Positions 31,988-43,300 of a DNA stretch of 64,000 nucleotides are shown piece after piece. Positions within the stretch are counted from its first letter, which is position 1. The number at the start of each line of letters is the position of its first letter. Source of the stretch: Spinacia oleracea (Eukaryota; Streptophyta; Magnoliopsida; Caryophyllales; Amaranthaceae); NCBI RefSeq assembly GCF_020520425.1, contig NC_079487.1, positions 108,844,141-108,908,140 on the forward strand. The letters run 5' to 3'. The notes under the pieces are model-generated. The model was not told where the DNA came from, searched no databases, and was given only the letters and a program-made list of their open reading frames with translations. The position numbers were made by a program, and so were the translations under genes.

Positions 31988-32761
31988 CATCGTGTCTTAT
32001 GTGTGACCGTCTACACCATCAAGTTGATGGTGTGACGCGCGCAGTTAATATGGAGAAAGTTATTTTGATAGCTGTTACTTGACTTTCTATGCTGGTGTTA
32101 CTTATATATTGTATTCGTTGTTACTGTTTTTGTTTTACTATATTTTCTTGAATTTCATGTTAGAGGTTCCTTGTATAGACTTGTGTTACTTGACTTTCTA
32201 TGCCGGTGTTACTTATATATTGTATTCGCTGTTACCTTTTTTTGGTTTTACTATAGTTTCTTGTTTTATTGCAGTTTCATGTTAGAGATTCCTTGTATAG
32301 ACTGGTGTTACTTGACTCTCTATGATGATGTTACTTATTCGTTGTATTCGCTGTTATTTTCTTGTTTTACTACAATTTCTTGAATTTAATGTTCGATGTT
32401 CCTTATATAGACGGGTGTTACTTGACTTTTTTATGCCGATGTTACTTTTAGTTATTGCAGTTTCTTCAATTTCATGTTAGAGGTTACATGTACAGACTGG
32501 TGTTACTTGACTTTCATGTTGGTGTTACTTATACATTGTATTCGTTGTTATTTTCTTATTTTATTGAATTTTCTTTAATTTCATGTGTAGAGGTTCTTTG
32601 TATATACTGATGTTACTTTATTTTCTATGTTAATGTTACTTTATTCTCTATGCTGATGTTACTTTATTTTCTGTGCTTTTAACGCATTGCGCTTATTTAT
32701 AAGTATGAACATGTCACACCATCAAGTTGATGGTGTGGCTGGTCTCATATAAGACTTGAGG
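31988..32761. mobile_element. MULE-type element, 774 bp, filled with a tandem repeat
   Basis: The 9-bp duplication TTTAGAGTT flanks it (31979-31987, 32762-32770). Ends CATCGTGTCTTATGTGTGAC and, complementary, CCTCAAGTCTTATATGAGAC are inverted. Each is followed by the palindromic block CACCATCAAGTTGATGGTG. The inside is a tandem array and has no transposase. Confidence 0.82.
32065..32690. repeat. Tandem repeat, ~95-120-bp unit, about five copies
   Basis: Units follow the order GACTGGTGTTACTTGACTTT, CTATGCTGGTGTTACTTATA, TTGTATTCGTTGTTA, then TTGAATTTCATGTTAGAGGT. Unit length varies between copies, and the last copies shrink to GTTACTTTATTTTCTATGCT. Short frames seen inside come from the repeat and are not genes. 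Confidence 0.85.
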
Positions 32762-32770
32762 TTTAGAGTT

Positions 32771-33344
32771 TCAACGCAATATTGCTAGTCGGTTTTGAAT
32801 TCAAGCTAAGTACGTACGGAGTACAATATATTTATTTATTTTTTATATAGTATCGGTACTAAAAAAATGCATACGCAGTGACTAATTAACAATTTTTTAA
32901 AATGTATGCACTTTTTTTTTACGGAAAATGTATGTACCTAATATACAAATACTAACATCAAATTATTCTCAAATAAAAGCAATAGTGCACAACATATACG
33001 TGATATATGTTATAAACAAAGTTGGTTAATTAAAATGACAAATATTAAATTTCAAAATGAAGGATCGGAAAGAAAACGGTGAAAATATGAAATATTCGTC
33101 TGTAAATAAGGTTGGTGCCTTGGTGGGTCAATAATTGTGCCGTGGTTGCATGCATTGCATAAACCGTGATAAAAGAAATGGCATTTTATAACTTGTCGTG
33201 CTACTTATAAGAATCTCTCTTCAAACACCACAAATTGCCAAAGGAAGATCAATTACGTACGTACTACCACCACCATTTCAATTCAAGTGCTCAAACCCAT
33301 TGATGAGTGTGCTTGTACCACAAAGAATTAGTCATTCACACTTT
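32771..33344. other. Intergenic DNA, no gene seen
   Basis: AT-rich; no exon recognised. Confidence 0.35.
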
Positions 33345-33616
33345 TCCCGTCCCGCTCCAAAGAAATTGTAACACTTTAGTTGTTATGTTTGCCAAATGCT
33401 AACGCACTTCAATTTTATTTGACCATAACCATCTTTGATTATTATCAGTAAAATTTTCTAAAACTTGACATCATTTTAAATATGCATTGTAACTAATTCA
33501 ACAACATTTTACTTGATAACATATATTTTCGATAAATTAGTAAAAAGACAGTCAAATTAAGTTGGCCAGTATTTGAAAAACTAAAATTGTTACAATTATT
33601 TTGAAACGGAAAAAAT
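33345..33616. mobile_element. Degenerate Stowaway-like MITE
   Basis: CCCGTCCCGCTCCAAAGAAA and TTGTAACA at the left are imperfectly mirrored by TTGTTACAATTATTTTGAAA and CGGAAAAAATG at the right. No clean TA duplication. Confidence 0.45.
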
Positions 33617-34134
33617 GTAAGGCCGGGAATAGCTGCATTCATGGTTCACATGCACACATAAATAGGTTTTTAGTCCTTTTTCCAAAACTCTTTTATATGT
33701 ATTCTTCTATGAAGACAATATTTAAGACATTATATACGCTCACTACTGTTGTCAATCATGGAGATCAATGGAGAACAATATAACCTCGAGAAGAAGCATA
33801 ATTGTCACCTTGAATTATTAGAACAATGCAAATTTTGTCACAACTTATCCTTTCTACATGTACAAGTGTAGGCCTATACCTCGTCCTTAAATATTGAGTT
33901 TATTAAGTTTGAATTTAGATCCTCACTCTATGAAGCATTACAGTGGTTTTTATGGCCAATAGCAAAATCGAGGACAATAACCATGTAGTACACCACAAAT
34001 TAGGAGTTCTCTCTCCTAATATTTATCTTTTCTTTTTACCTTTAAAAAAAAATGTGTACTCACTCTACAAAATATAAAGTAATTATAGTTAATTTGGATG
34101 CAGAAAACATCGTAAATTTTAACGAGTGCACTCA

Positions 34135-34515
34135 CACGAAATCACAAACTACATCCTTGAGTTGTAAGGCATGACATACACTATATTTTTATAAGCAACG
34201 AGAGTGACATAAATTGTTAAGGTCTTTGCGTTATGCGTTCCATAGAACATGCTCATGGTGCACGAAATCACAAACTACACAATTGAGGTGTAAGGCATGA
34301 CATACACTATACGAATAATTTTTTAGAAGCAATGAATGACATAAATGGTTAACGTCTTTGTGTTATACGACGCAAATAATTACAAACCACGTAATTGAGG
34401 TGTAAAGCATGACATACACTATATTTTTAGAAGCAAAAAATGAGCGACCTAAATCCTTAAGGTATTTGTGTTATCCGTTACATAGAACATGTTTATGTCA
34501 TGCATCGCACCCAAC
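34135..34515. repeat. Tandem repeat, ~110-125-bp unit x3
   Basis: Three units contain ATCACAAACTAC, GAGGTGTAAGGCATGACATA and CACTATA, then GACATAAAT.GTTAA and TTTG(T/C)GTTAT. They start near 34137, 34262 and 34374. First and third units also share CATAGAACATG.T.ATG. Confidence 0.8.
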
Positions 34516-35561
34516 AAATAGTTCATACTACTCTCTATACACAAGTCATAGCTTAGTTGATGTCATTCATGCAAATTTTCCCAAAGTAATCATTGTAAGA
34601 TAAAATCCTGACTTTCGAGAACTAAAACTCCACCTAATGTATTGACGTTAGTCCTACTAGATAAAAAGGTTATTTCCTGCAAGTTTATAATTCATCATTA
34701 ATTAGGGTTTTTTACACATCTAACTCAATGAAGTACCAGGCTAGGGTACATACTTTTCAAGTTTCCAAGTTACATGTCACAATCATAAGTCCATGGACCA
34801 GGAAGGAATGTACCATTTCCAATCATGGAATCACAATGAACTCAGATTGAGTTCATAAATTCTATCAATTATAGGTTAGTTTGACAGTTCTTTTTGCCCC
34901 CTCTCCCCCACCCAGAAATAAAATGCAATCGCCAACTTACATGGTACTAAAGGTAGAGAGAGAGATGAGAAATCATTCACCAAAACTTAATCTTAATTGG
35001 TACTCCGTACTTCGTAGTTAAGAATAAAACTGACAAATTTGACCAGACACAAACCCTGTACTTGATGACCCGAACCAAAATTGACTGGAATTATTTTTAT
35101 AACAAAATAACCCGAAGTAACCTGTTTTGTACCAAATGACGCTCACCTGAATTGACCCGAATCAGACGACCATTTTGACACCTCAAGTAAAGAGAACCAC
35201 AAGCACCACCAATTCTTAATTAATTATGGGGTAAGCACTACTAACAGAAATTCAGCTTGTAAGTTCCATCAGTTTTAGATCGTACTACGTAAATCATAAC
35301 CCTGTAGCACTAAACAGCAATTAAGAGAGCCCAATGAGAGATTAGTCATTTTTAAAACTGAATTGATCATCAGACAGAATAAGCTCACGTGAAATCTTCG
35401 ATTTTCGATTGTGAGCAAAATGGCTTCCGTACAGAATATTTAACCTACAAGCTTGGTGCATGGTGGCATGAAAAAAGGAGTAAAAGAAGCACATAATCAA
35501 CCTAGAAAAGTTGAAAATAAAAAACAGAAGCTTGCAAGTGATTAATAATCTAACTGATGAT
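34516..35561. other. 3' flank of the HLH gene, no gene seen
   Basis: AT-rich. The last part (about 35400-35561) is likely the 3' untranslated region of the minus-strand HLH gene. Confidence 0.4.
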
Positions 35562-36940
35562 TTACTGGTCTGGCTGATCAGTACTTGTATTCCAACGCCT
35601 GATAGCCTTCAATACCGCTCGCCGTACTACTTGAGCATCAACAATTTCACCACCATTTGCGTCACCCTACAAAAGAAATTATCTATTATGAGATAATTAT
35701 TCTTTTGTTTTTAACGCTAATTTTGGGTTCTAAAAAAAGAGGGAAAATTTTCAAAACTAAAAATAAATAAAATAGATTTTTTTTTTTTTTTTTTGCAATT
35801 TTCTGTAAGATAAAATCCCAGCATCGGTGCATGGTACATGTGAATAAAACAAAGAATATTCACATGTCATAACTTTATATCTCAGGACGAAAAGCTCATT
35901 TTGGCCTAAGGTACTCGCAACCAAAAACAAGGATCAAGTATGAGTATGAATCCAATGATCGGAGGAAATAGCTAGCTGTATTCTTGGAGTTTCCTTTAAT
36001 TGTTTTCTCTCTAATTTCAAGCGTCCGAACATCATACTTTTTAGAGGTATTGAAAGGGTTAATACTTTGGGTTGAAATGACGAACACCACTCACGAGTAT
36101 GAAATACGTTGCAATATAGATAGGTTATATGATCTTCTATATGGTAAAGATATAAATATAATTAAGCAAAGAAAAGCGGGATGTCTTACTTCCACACTGA
36201 TTGCTTCTAATTGAAAATTCGCTGTACAAGAAGCCCTAGCTTCAACTAGGGTAAGATTCAGTTGTTCAAAAGCTTGGAGCACATGAACCAGCAAATTTGG
36301 ACAATTCTTCTCCGAGAACACATTTATTAGGAACCCTTTCTCTAGGGTTTCAACTGTAACCTGCACATATTACGCAGCAAAATATACAATCAAAATGATT
36401 TTAAATTTAAAATCATTCACATTTCACAGATGCAGTTACGTTCTAAGAAGAAAAAACGTCGATGCATAGATTTACTACTTAAATGATGATGATTTCTTCT
36501 CAATATATGGCTTGGCGACAGGGAATACTGCCCAGCTAAAATTACCATCCAAGAAAAAAGGGGGATGAACAAGAAGAGACGACAGCTATTTTATTTTAAA
36601 GGTTTCCATGCATCATATATATATAATCGATACCGTACCGTGGGGGGTGAATCTTGGACTGTTGAACTTTGTGCACTGTTTATAATATCTTGATTTAGCC
36701 GGTCTACCTTCTGCTTTAGGTCCTCTATATATTTCGATGCATCAACGACGATTGCAGTATCACTTTCCTGAAAAAAGCATTTAAACATACAAATTCAGCC
36801 CCATATTTAAGAAACATGTACTTATATCTCTAATATAGTGAGCAGACAGAGAGAATTACTGCATGAGAGCTAGTGATGGAACGAAGCAGTTGCAGCTTCT
36901 CATGCAGTGCTGCAGCTCTTTTGTGCTCCCTGGAAACCAT
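35562..36940 (-). CDS. Atypical HLH/ACT-like transcription regulator (SCREAM-like, At3g56220/At2g40435 type)
   Basis: Four exons on the - strand, 36940-36860, 36767-36639, 36360-36190 and 35666-35562, join in phase 0 to 161 aa with GT..AG introns. The protein starts MVSREHKRAAALHEKLQLLR. Helix 1 (about residues 9-22) and helix 2 (VVDASKYIEDLKQKVDRLNQ, about 34-53) form a helix-loop-helix, but the usual basic DNA-contact region is nearly absent. Residues about 71-127 (VTVETLEKGFLINVFSEKNC, LLVHVLQAFEQLNLTLVEAR) form an ACT-like domain, which in plant bHLH proteins mediates dimerisation. It may therefore act by pairing with other bHLH factors in the nucleus; that is inference. An in-frame upstream ATG (37018) would add 26 residues that come from a GA-rich leader; I prefer the downstream ATG because relatives start MVSRE. 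The short name is uncertain. Confidence 0.9.
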
Positions 36941-37060
36941 TGACTCTCTCCCTCTCTCTCTTCCTTTAATTTCTTCTTTCTTTTCTCTATGCTTTTGGCC
37001 TTCCCTTATCGCACACACTCTGCAAGCTGTTCTCCGAGGCTAGCTATTTTAAAAGAAAAG
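36941..37060 (-). other. Purine-rich leader of the HLH gene
   Basis: On the coding strand the leader is rich in AGAGAGAGGGAGAGAG and AAAGAAGAAAT runs, just before the ATG at 36940. It is open in frame back to an ATG at 37018. Such GA tracts are common in plant 5' leaders. Confidence 0.5.
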
Positions 37061-38755
37061 GGGGGAGGGGATGTGCTCTCATATCAATATGATCATCCCT
37101 TGTTTGCTTCCCAAATGACTGCTACAGTTTTCATCACATAAATTTTTTTAAATTCATACATGCTACTGTGATTTGACAAAAATACCCCCTACTCATGTAA
37201 AAACAAAGTAGTGACACTTAAGGGAGATAATATCCCTTACTTAAACAATAATGACGTAAGTTTTGTATGGAGCCCTCAAAACATGAGATTGAATATTGTC
37301 TACATTGATGCATGTATATTTCTCTACACCAACAAAAAAAAAATTACTTTTATAAGACTAATTAAGCATCTAATATAATAAAAGATTTTCATTTACGCAT
37401 CATTTTCAAAGTTTTCATTTCAATATTTTGCATATATGAATGGAATGAGACAGAACATGAATAATATTGTAAATTGCAACAGAAAGTGCTCAAATTGGAA
37501 GTTTTTTATCGGATAATATTTGCAAAATATCAGAATAGGATTTTATCAAACTAATCTTGCCTCATAAGCCATGATAAGTGCAATAACCATCATCAACTTG
37601 GACGTCTTGGTAATATTAAATTTTATCTTAATAATCTCCCAAGAATCAGGATCTTAGCTAAAGCCGTAAACCCCAATTGAATAGTTATTAATAATGTAGT
37701 TCGACCACATCATTTTCATTGTTGTCATTGTCACTTGCCACCGCCATACCAGCATGGTTTTAACGTCAATGTAACAACAAATACCAATTGAAATTCTTAA
37801 AAGTTAAGTGGAAAAAATGCTCCTTAATTTCCTTCCCAAAACATAGTTTTTACTTCTATAAGTAGCAAATGAATTACTCGCCAAGCTATTTCACAAGTCG
37901 TACAAATAGTCCAGTCCGTACAATATAAATTGTATTATCATCTTTAAAATCAGTTATACTGGCCTTGTGACATTAGAAAACCAACACAAAAACTAGCAAC
38001 TTCTTTCTTTCGAAATTGACAATGATAACGAACAAGCTCTAAGTTCGATCCGGAACTTTGTTGCTCCTTAAAACTATGTAGTTTAGACTACGTAGTACTC
38101 TCCATATCCAACTAAGTAAAAAAAAAATCACTATTCTTTGGTTTATTAATATAACGAACTAACTAGAACATGGTTCATTAAATTGTATACATTTCTTATT
38201 TATTGTGAAATATTCACAAGTCATAACACATAGTAGTAATCCCTATATCCATATCAAATTATCAATGATCAACTAAAAACAATCTCTACATAATCACACA
38301 AGTAAAGTTGCATACATCCAAATCTACTCCTTGCCTTGGTAAGGCAAGGACCGCTTTAGAGGTATCGAGGCAATGTTCACAGGCCACAAAAGATCATGTT
38401 CACAGGCAATGTTTGAGGTAAAGACAAATCCTGTACCAAGTAAGTTTTGGTAAAAACGTAATGAACACACGGTAAGAAATGGAGGATATGAAAATTAGAG
38501 AAAGAAGGAAAGAAGTATTGTTTGATTATATATAGATAGAGGAGTAATAATAAGAAAGAGGTGATAAAGAAGGAATCAAAGACTCGTGAACAATAAGAGG
38601 GGGGGTGTTTGGCACTGAAGAGCCATAGAAAGCAGCGAAGGGAAACGTCAAAACGGGATGTTTAGTTTTGGTGATTTTATGAATGCCTCCAAACATTCCT
38701 CACGGGGGTCTTTATTTTGGTTGATTGAGTGAGAGTAGCGATAGTGTACTACTCC

Positions 38756-38780
38756 CACCCCCACCCCCACCCCCACCCCC
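38756..38780. repeat. (CCCCCA)n microsatellite
   Basis: Four units of CCCCCA in a pyrimidine-rich tract (CTCCCACC... to CCCCTCTTCTCCCC). Confidence 0.85.
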
Positions 38781-40338
38781 TCTTCTCCCCTTTCCCTCTC
38801 TTTCTAGCTATCTCACTAGACATCATCTCTTTGTCTTCTCTCCACACGTGCCTTTCTAACCCACCACTGCCACAAAACCCACAACTTCTGATCTAATCAT
38901 AATTTTGCTTCTCTTATTAATGGTGGAGATTAATGCTTCAGGCATAAAAATATTGTTACTTACCTAATTTCGTTGCAGACTAGATAACATAATTTATTTG
39001 GATACTCATCGATTAGCAGTAATAGCTCGTAATTCCTGATCTATCACGGTTTTGAATACGAATAGGTTCAGATGTATGTAACAGTAATACAGTATCCCTT
39101 CAAGTAGAACTGTTTATGTCTAACACACTAAAGAGTAAAGACTTCGTTAGTTGAGATGTGTGGTGATTTACAGTTTTCTACTGCCAAAACTTTTTGGCCC
39201 TGAATTATTGTTTTTTTTTTAAGTGATTTGGGATTAGCTAGCATGAACCGTACAAGGACCTATCCGCGAAACATAAAGCAAAAAGTTTAAATAAACAAAT
39301 CAAATAATTCTCCTCCACAAATATATCTAAAATCAAAGGAGACCAAACGAAAAAGAGAAGAAGTGTAAGATGATTAAAAAAAATAACCAATCCAAGAATA
39401 TGTTCTTTGTACCCCACAAATAGACTCAGATCCCTCTCAACCAGTATTGAGTACATTTTTTTCCTCTCATAGCTGCCAGACTTCTAATGTGCTTTAGAAT
39501 GAAATAGATAGATACCTCTAGAAAATAAAAAAGGAAAAAAAAATCATTATCCAGATATCTCATAATCACTGTCAAAACCATATATCCCAATCTCATCATT
39601 CGAGAATGTTATGAATATTTTACTGCACAACAATCAATAACAAAGCTCTAACACCTCATGAATTAGCTGCACAAATATTCCTAGTCAGACAATTAGCCGC
39701 GAGCTTTTTATTTTAGTGATCAACTTCTAACGGTCAGAGGCAGTACATGACCGCCTCCTCCAGTTAACATCTACGTAGTAAGAGGCTAAAACCACCTTCC
39801 ATCATGGGTTATATTGTCATAACAAGAGTATGAATGGTTTACATATCAAAACCCCAGCAGCGAAATTCCTACAGTTAGAGTATACAGACTTGAAATCACT
39901 TCCCTCCTTTCTTCCCAGAATATTGTCTTCATTCCAAATCACATGGACAAATTACGTACCCACCTATTCACATGTGTGCCATTAATCATCACAACACAAC
40001 AATATACTCCATACTCATACACTGATCCTGCCCTTGTCCCTTGCCTTCCATAAAAATGCTGCCTCTGATCTCATAGGTGACTTAAATTTTAGTATCAGTT
40101 TCAGTCCTTAGATCCGCGGAATCTCTTTTTTAACTATGTCAAACCTATCTTCAAAATAAATTAATTACTAGAATTTTTTTAACTACCTGCAGTTAAAACA
40201 TATATCCACATTGTGCCCTTGAGATCTTGTTACAGACTACAGTACAGTGTTATCAGCCTAAAATAATGCACTTTAAATGAAACTCTTATACGAGTTATAC
40301 CCATTAGTTGAGCTTAGAACACCTACACGAGTGACAGG

Positions 40339-40357
40339 AAAAAAAAAAAAAAAAAAG
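40339..40357. repeat. (A)n run
   Basis: A run of about 18 A within the gene desert. Confidence 0.8.
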
Positions 40358-43300
40358 TACCCCAGAGAACACTCAAATTACTCTAAGACCACGAGAACAG
40401 ACCTGAACAGACTTGAAATACCTTTGCCTACTATAGGTCCTGTAAACAGAAAACAAGCCTAGCAAAAGTAGCTACAACTTTGAAGAGGAGGAGATCATGG
40501 TTTCCTGCAACATAGTTCATGTATACTTCCTTTGTTTTTTCAGTTGTACCATATAGACAATTAAGAACACAGTTAGATGTTGCATATTAGCCACTAACAC
40601 CCACCAGGCCACCAGCAAACCTCAATGTAATGTTACAAGTTCAGGATACCATTTTGAATCGAAGAAAGAATTACTCATAGGTTACAGATATTAGCATTAT
40701 GGCGCTATGCGGTAAGGGGGTGACTTTAGGAAAAAAAACTTATTGCTCTTGGTATTGACAAATTACATGCGGCTAATCTATTTAGTTTTGACAGCAAAGG
40801 TGAAAACTATTCATATACATTCAATCAACATAGTACAATTCATTTCACGGACTTGAGACATTCTTGCAAATTATTGAAAAAACCAGAGTACAATTGCAAA
40901 TTGCTCAAACAGTATGATTAGAAATTTGACAAAACTCAAATTTTGATATTTGTTGAATGAGCGCGACTTGATGCTTATCATAACAATGAGGGTAAAAATA
41001 CAAACCGGAGATTTGTCTTCATACATCTGGAAACATACAAATATTCCTTCATGATTCCAATAAACTGTGTGATAATTTTGTATTTATTTCCATTCAATTC
41101 CAACTATTTTGTTTTATTTCATCCAAAAAACTTCAAGACTAATTATTGTGTTTTTATTTCTCCTCGCACATATGACTAGCTAATAAGAGTGGTAAATGTT
41201 TAGCTCAAAATAGAAAACAAATGGGATGAAAATCAGATAGGGGACGGTAAATAACACTGTCAAAATCGAAGGCCAGGATAATCTTTCATCATGTCCATAA
41301 TAAAAAATAAAAAATTATGCAAGCACAATTATGAGTTTTTGAGTAGTACCAAGCCGGGTAAAAGAAATTCTTGCGTTGAGCTTAAGTTTGCTCAACATAT
41401 TTGATCGATTCACGTCCCCAACTAAGTTGAGGCTCGAGTCAAACATAGACCGAACCGGGCTTGAATAGCTTGTAAGAAGGCTAGGATTATTGTCATAGCT
41501 GATCTAGATATCTTTCCCCCCCTTCTGTGTTATGGGGTTTAACTCCTCCCAGTCCCAGCTGCCTCGGATCTAGTTTCCCATTGCTTACCCCGCCCCCTAC
41601 AAAGGGTCCATATCAATAATATTGTTGTACTAGAATTGTTGCCCCAGGCCCTCTCCCCCTCCCCACCTCCCTCAAACACTCAAATTTCAGAAATCAAATT
41701 TGAAAAATATGTGTTGTACCACTTGTACGGCTTGTACCACTCGATTGTACCCCATAGCTCGTAAAATTATAGGTATATCAATATAATTAGTGGATGTCAA
41801 ATAGCTTAACTGATAGTCCGTAAAAGTATCACAAGTCTGAGTGTCTGACATTGAATATCTATTATTTGGACACCTCAAATTAATTAAAAATATTACAGTA
41901 TGAATGTAGTCAAGACAAGAGGCTGATTTGCTTATGTAGTTATGTTCACCCCTCCCAAGAAGCTACAAGCCTACGTTCTGGAAAATCACTATATCAAAGA
42001 TATAAATGGCAAGTCCAATTAAAAAGGAGGCAGCTGCAAAAAAGTGGGAGAATTGAGAAGATTCTTCATCAGAGTATTATTACCATTGTTCACGTGTTGT
42101 ACAATGAAGAACGCGTATAAACATGTAGGACTAGAGGCTACAGAACACAAATTAGAAAGCAATTTAAATACTAGTCAAGTCCAAAATGTCGAGATTAGCT
42201 TAATTATTAGCTACTTTATAATTAAATTTAAGAAAAGGAAAAAAAGAAAAACAACTCAGCATGATGAAACATCAACTAAGGAAGACAAAGTGAAAATATC
42301 AGTTTCATGTGCTTATATTACGGAGTATTCAGCTTACATATCAAATCAACCGAAGATATAAATCCAAAAACAAAGAACACATTTGGGACCATAATATACA
42401 GTAAGATAATATTCAATTCAATTACATATCTCGTGACCATACCCAAAAAAAATACTAATTAATTTGATAATTGGAAGCAGATTATATACTCTTCCATATT
42501 GCCAAATAAGATTATACATTGTAATTTTAGGATTCCTGTGACTATCAAGCATGGAGTCACGTGAGCTATTTCTTCGGGAAAGTACAATCATGTGCAATTA
42601 TGTAAATGGAAACAAATGAATTTAAACTGTAAAGTTGAGGGACAAACTCTACTGCTCTTAGTTTGCATCTTGCAAGAAGCAAAAGTTTGTGAAGTTTTCA
42701 TATGTCAAGATCCACTACACATAAATGAGAAAAATAAGTTTGTAAGATCAAGATGAAAAGTAACCATCTAGTTTTGAAAATAGAAACATAAGATGTTCTC
42801 TTTATCTAAACTTGTATGAGTAATTAAGTGTTACTCCTACAGAGTTTTATTTTTTTTTTAGTATAGAGAGCCCAAAAGATGGTGATATGAACGAGATTCG
42901 ATCTAAACTCTTGGATACTATTCATTAAAACTTTACAGTGTTCCAAGTTAATCGTCTACGCATAACAACATAAGTATTAAGTTATTTATCTTATTCGTTA
43001 GGAAATTAAACACATCTACAAACATGGTCCTCTAGCAATCAAGTCCACATCACCAACTTCTACTCTATAGGGGTGTTTGGTTATAAGAGATTTGAAGAAA
43101 AAAAAAGAGATTTTTTTTATCGAGGTGAATTTGAGATTTTTTTTCTATAGGGCCGTTGTCTTCTTCTTAAACTGTACACATTGTTCTTCCAATAATGATG
43201 TCAAGTTTTATATGTTGCCTTCACAAATATTCTCAGTTCTCTTTTTCATTCCTTGTGGGCAGTGGGTCCTTTCCATAAATTTAAATCACCATAGAACTAC

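Noticed and set aside
32079..32383. Overlapping + strand frames rich in Tyr/Leu/Phe
   Set aside because: Produced by the tandem repeat inside the MULE-type element.
42044..42361. 105-codon + strand frame
   Set aside because: No known motif, no promoter or splice support, AT-rich composition like its surroundings.
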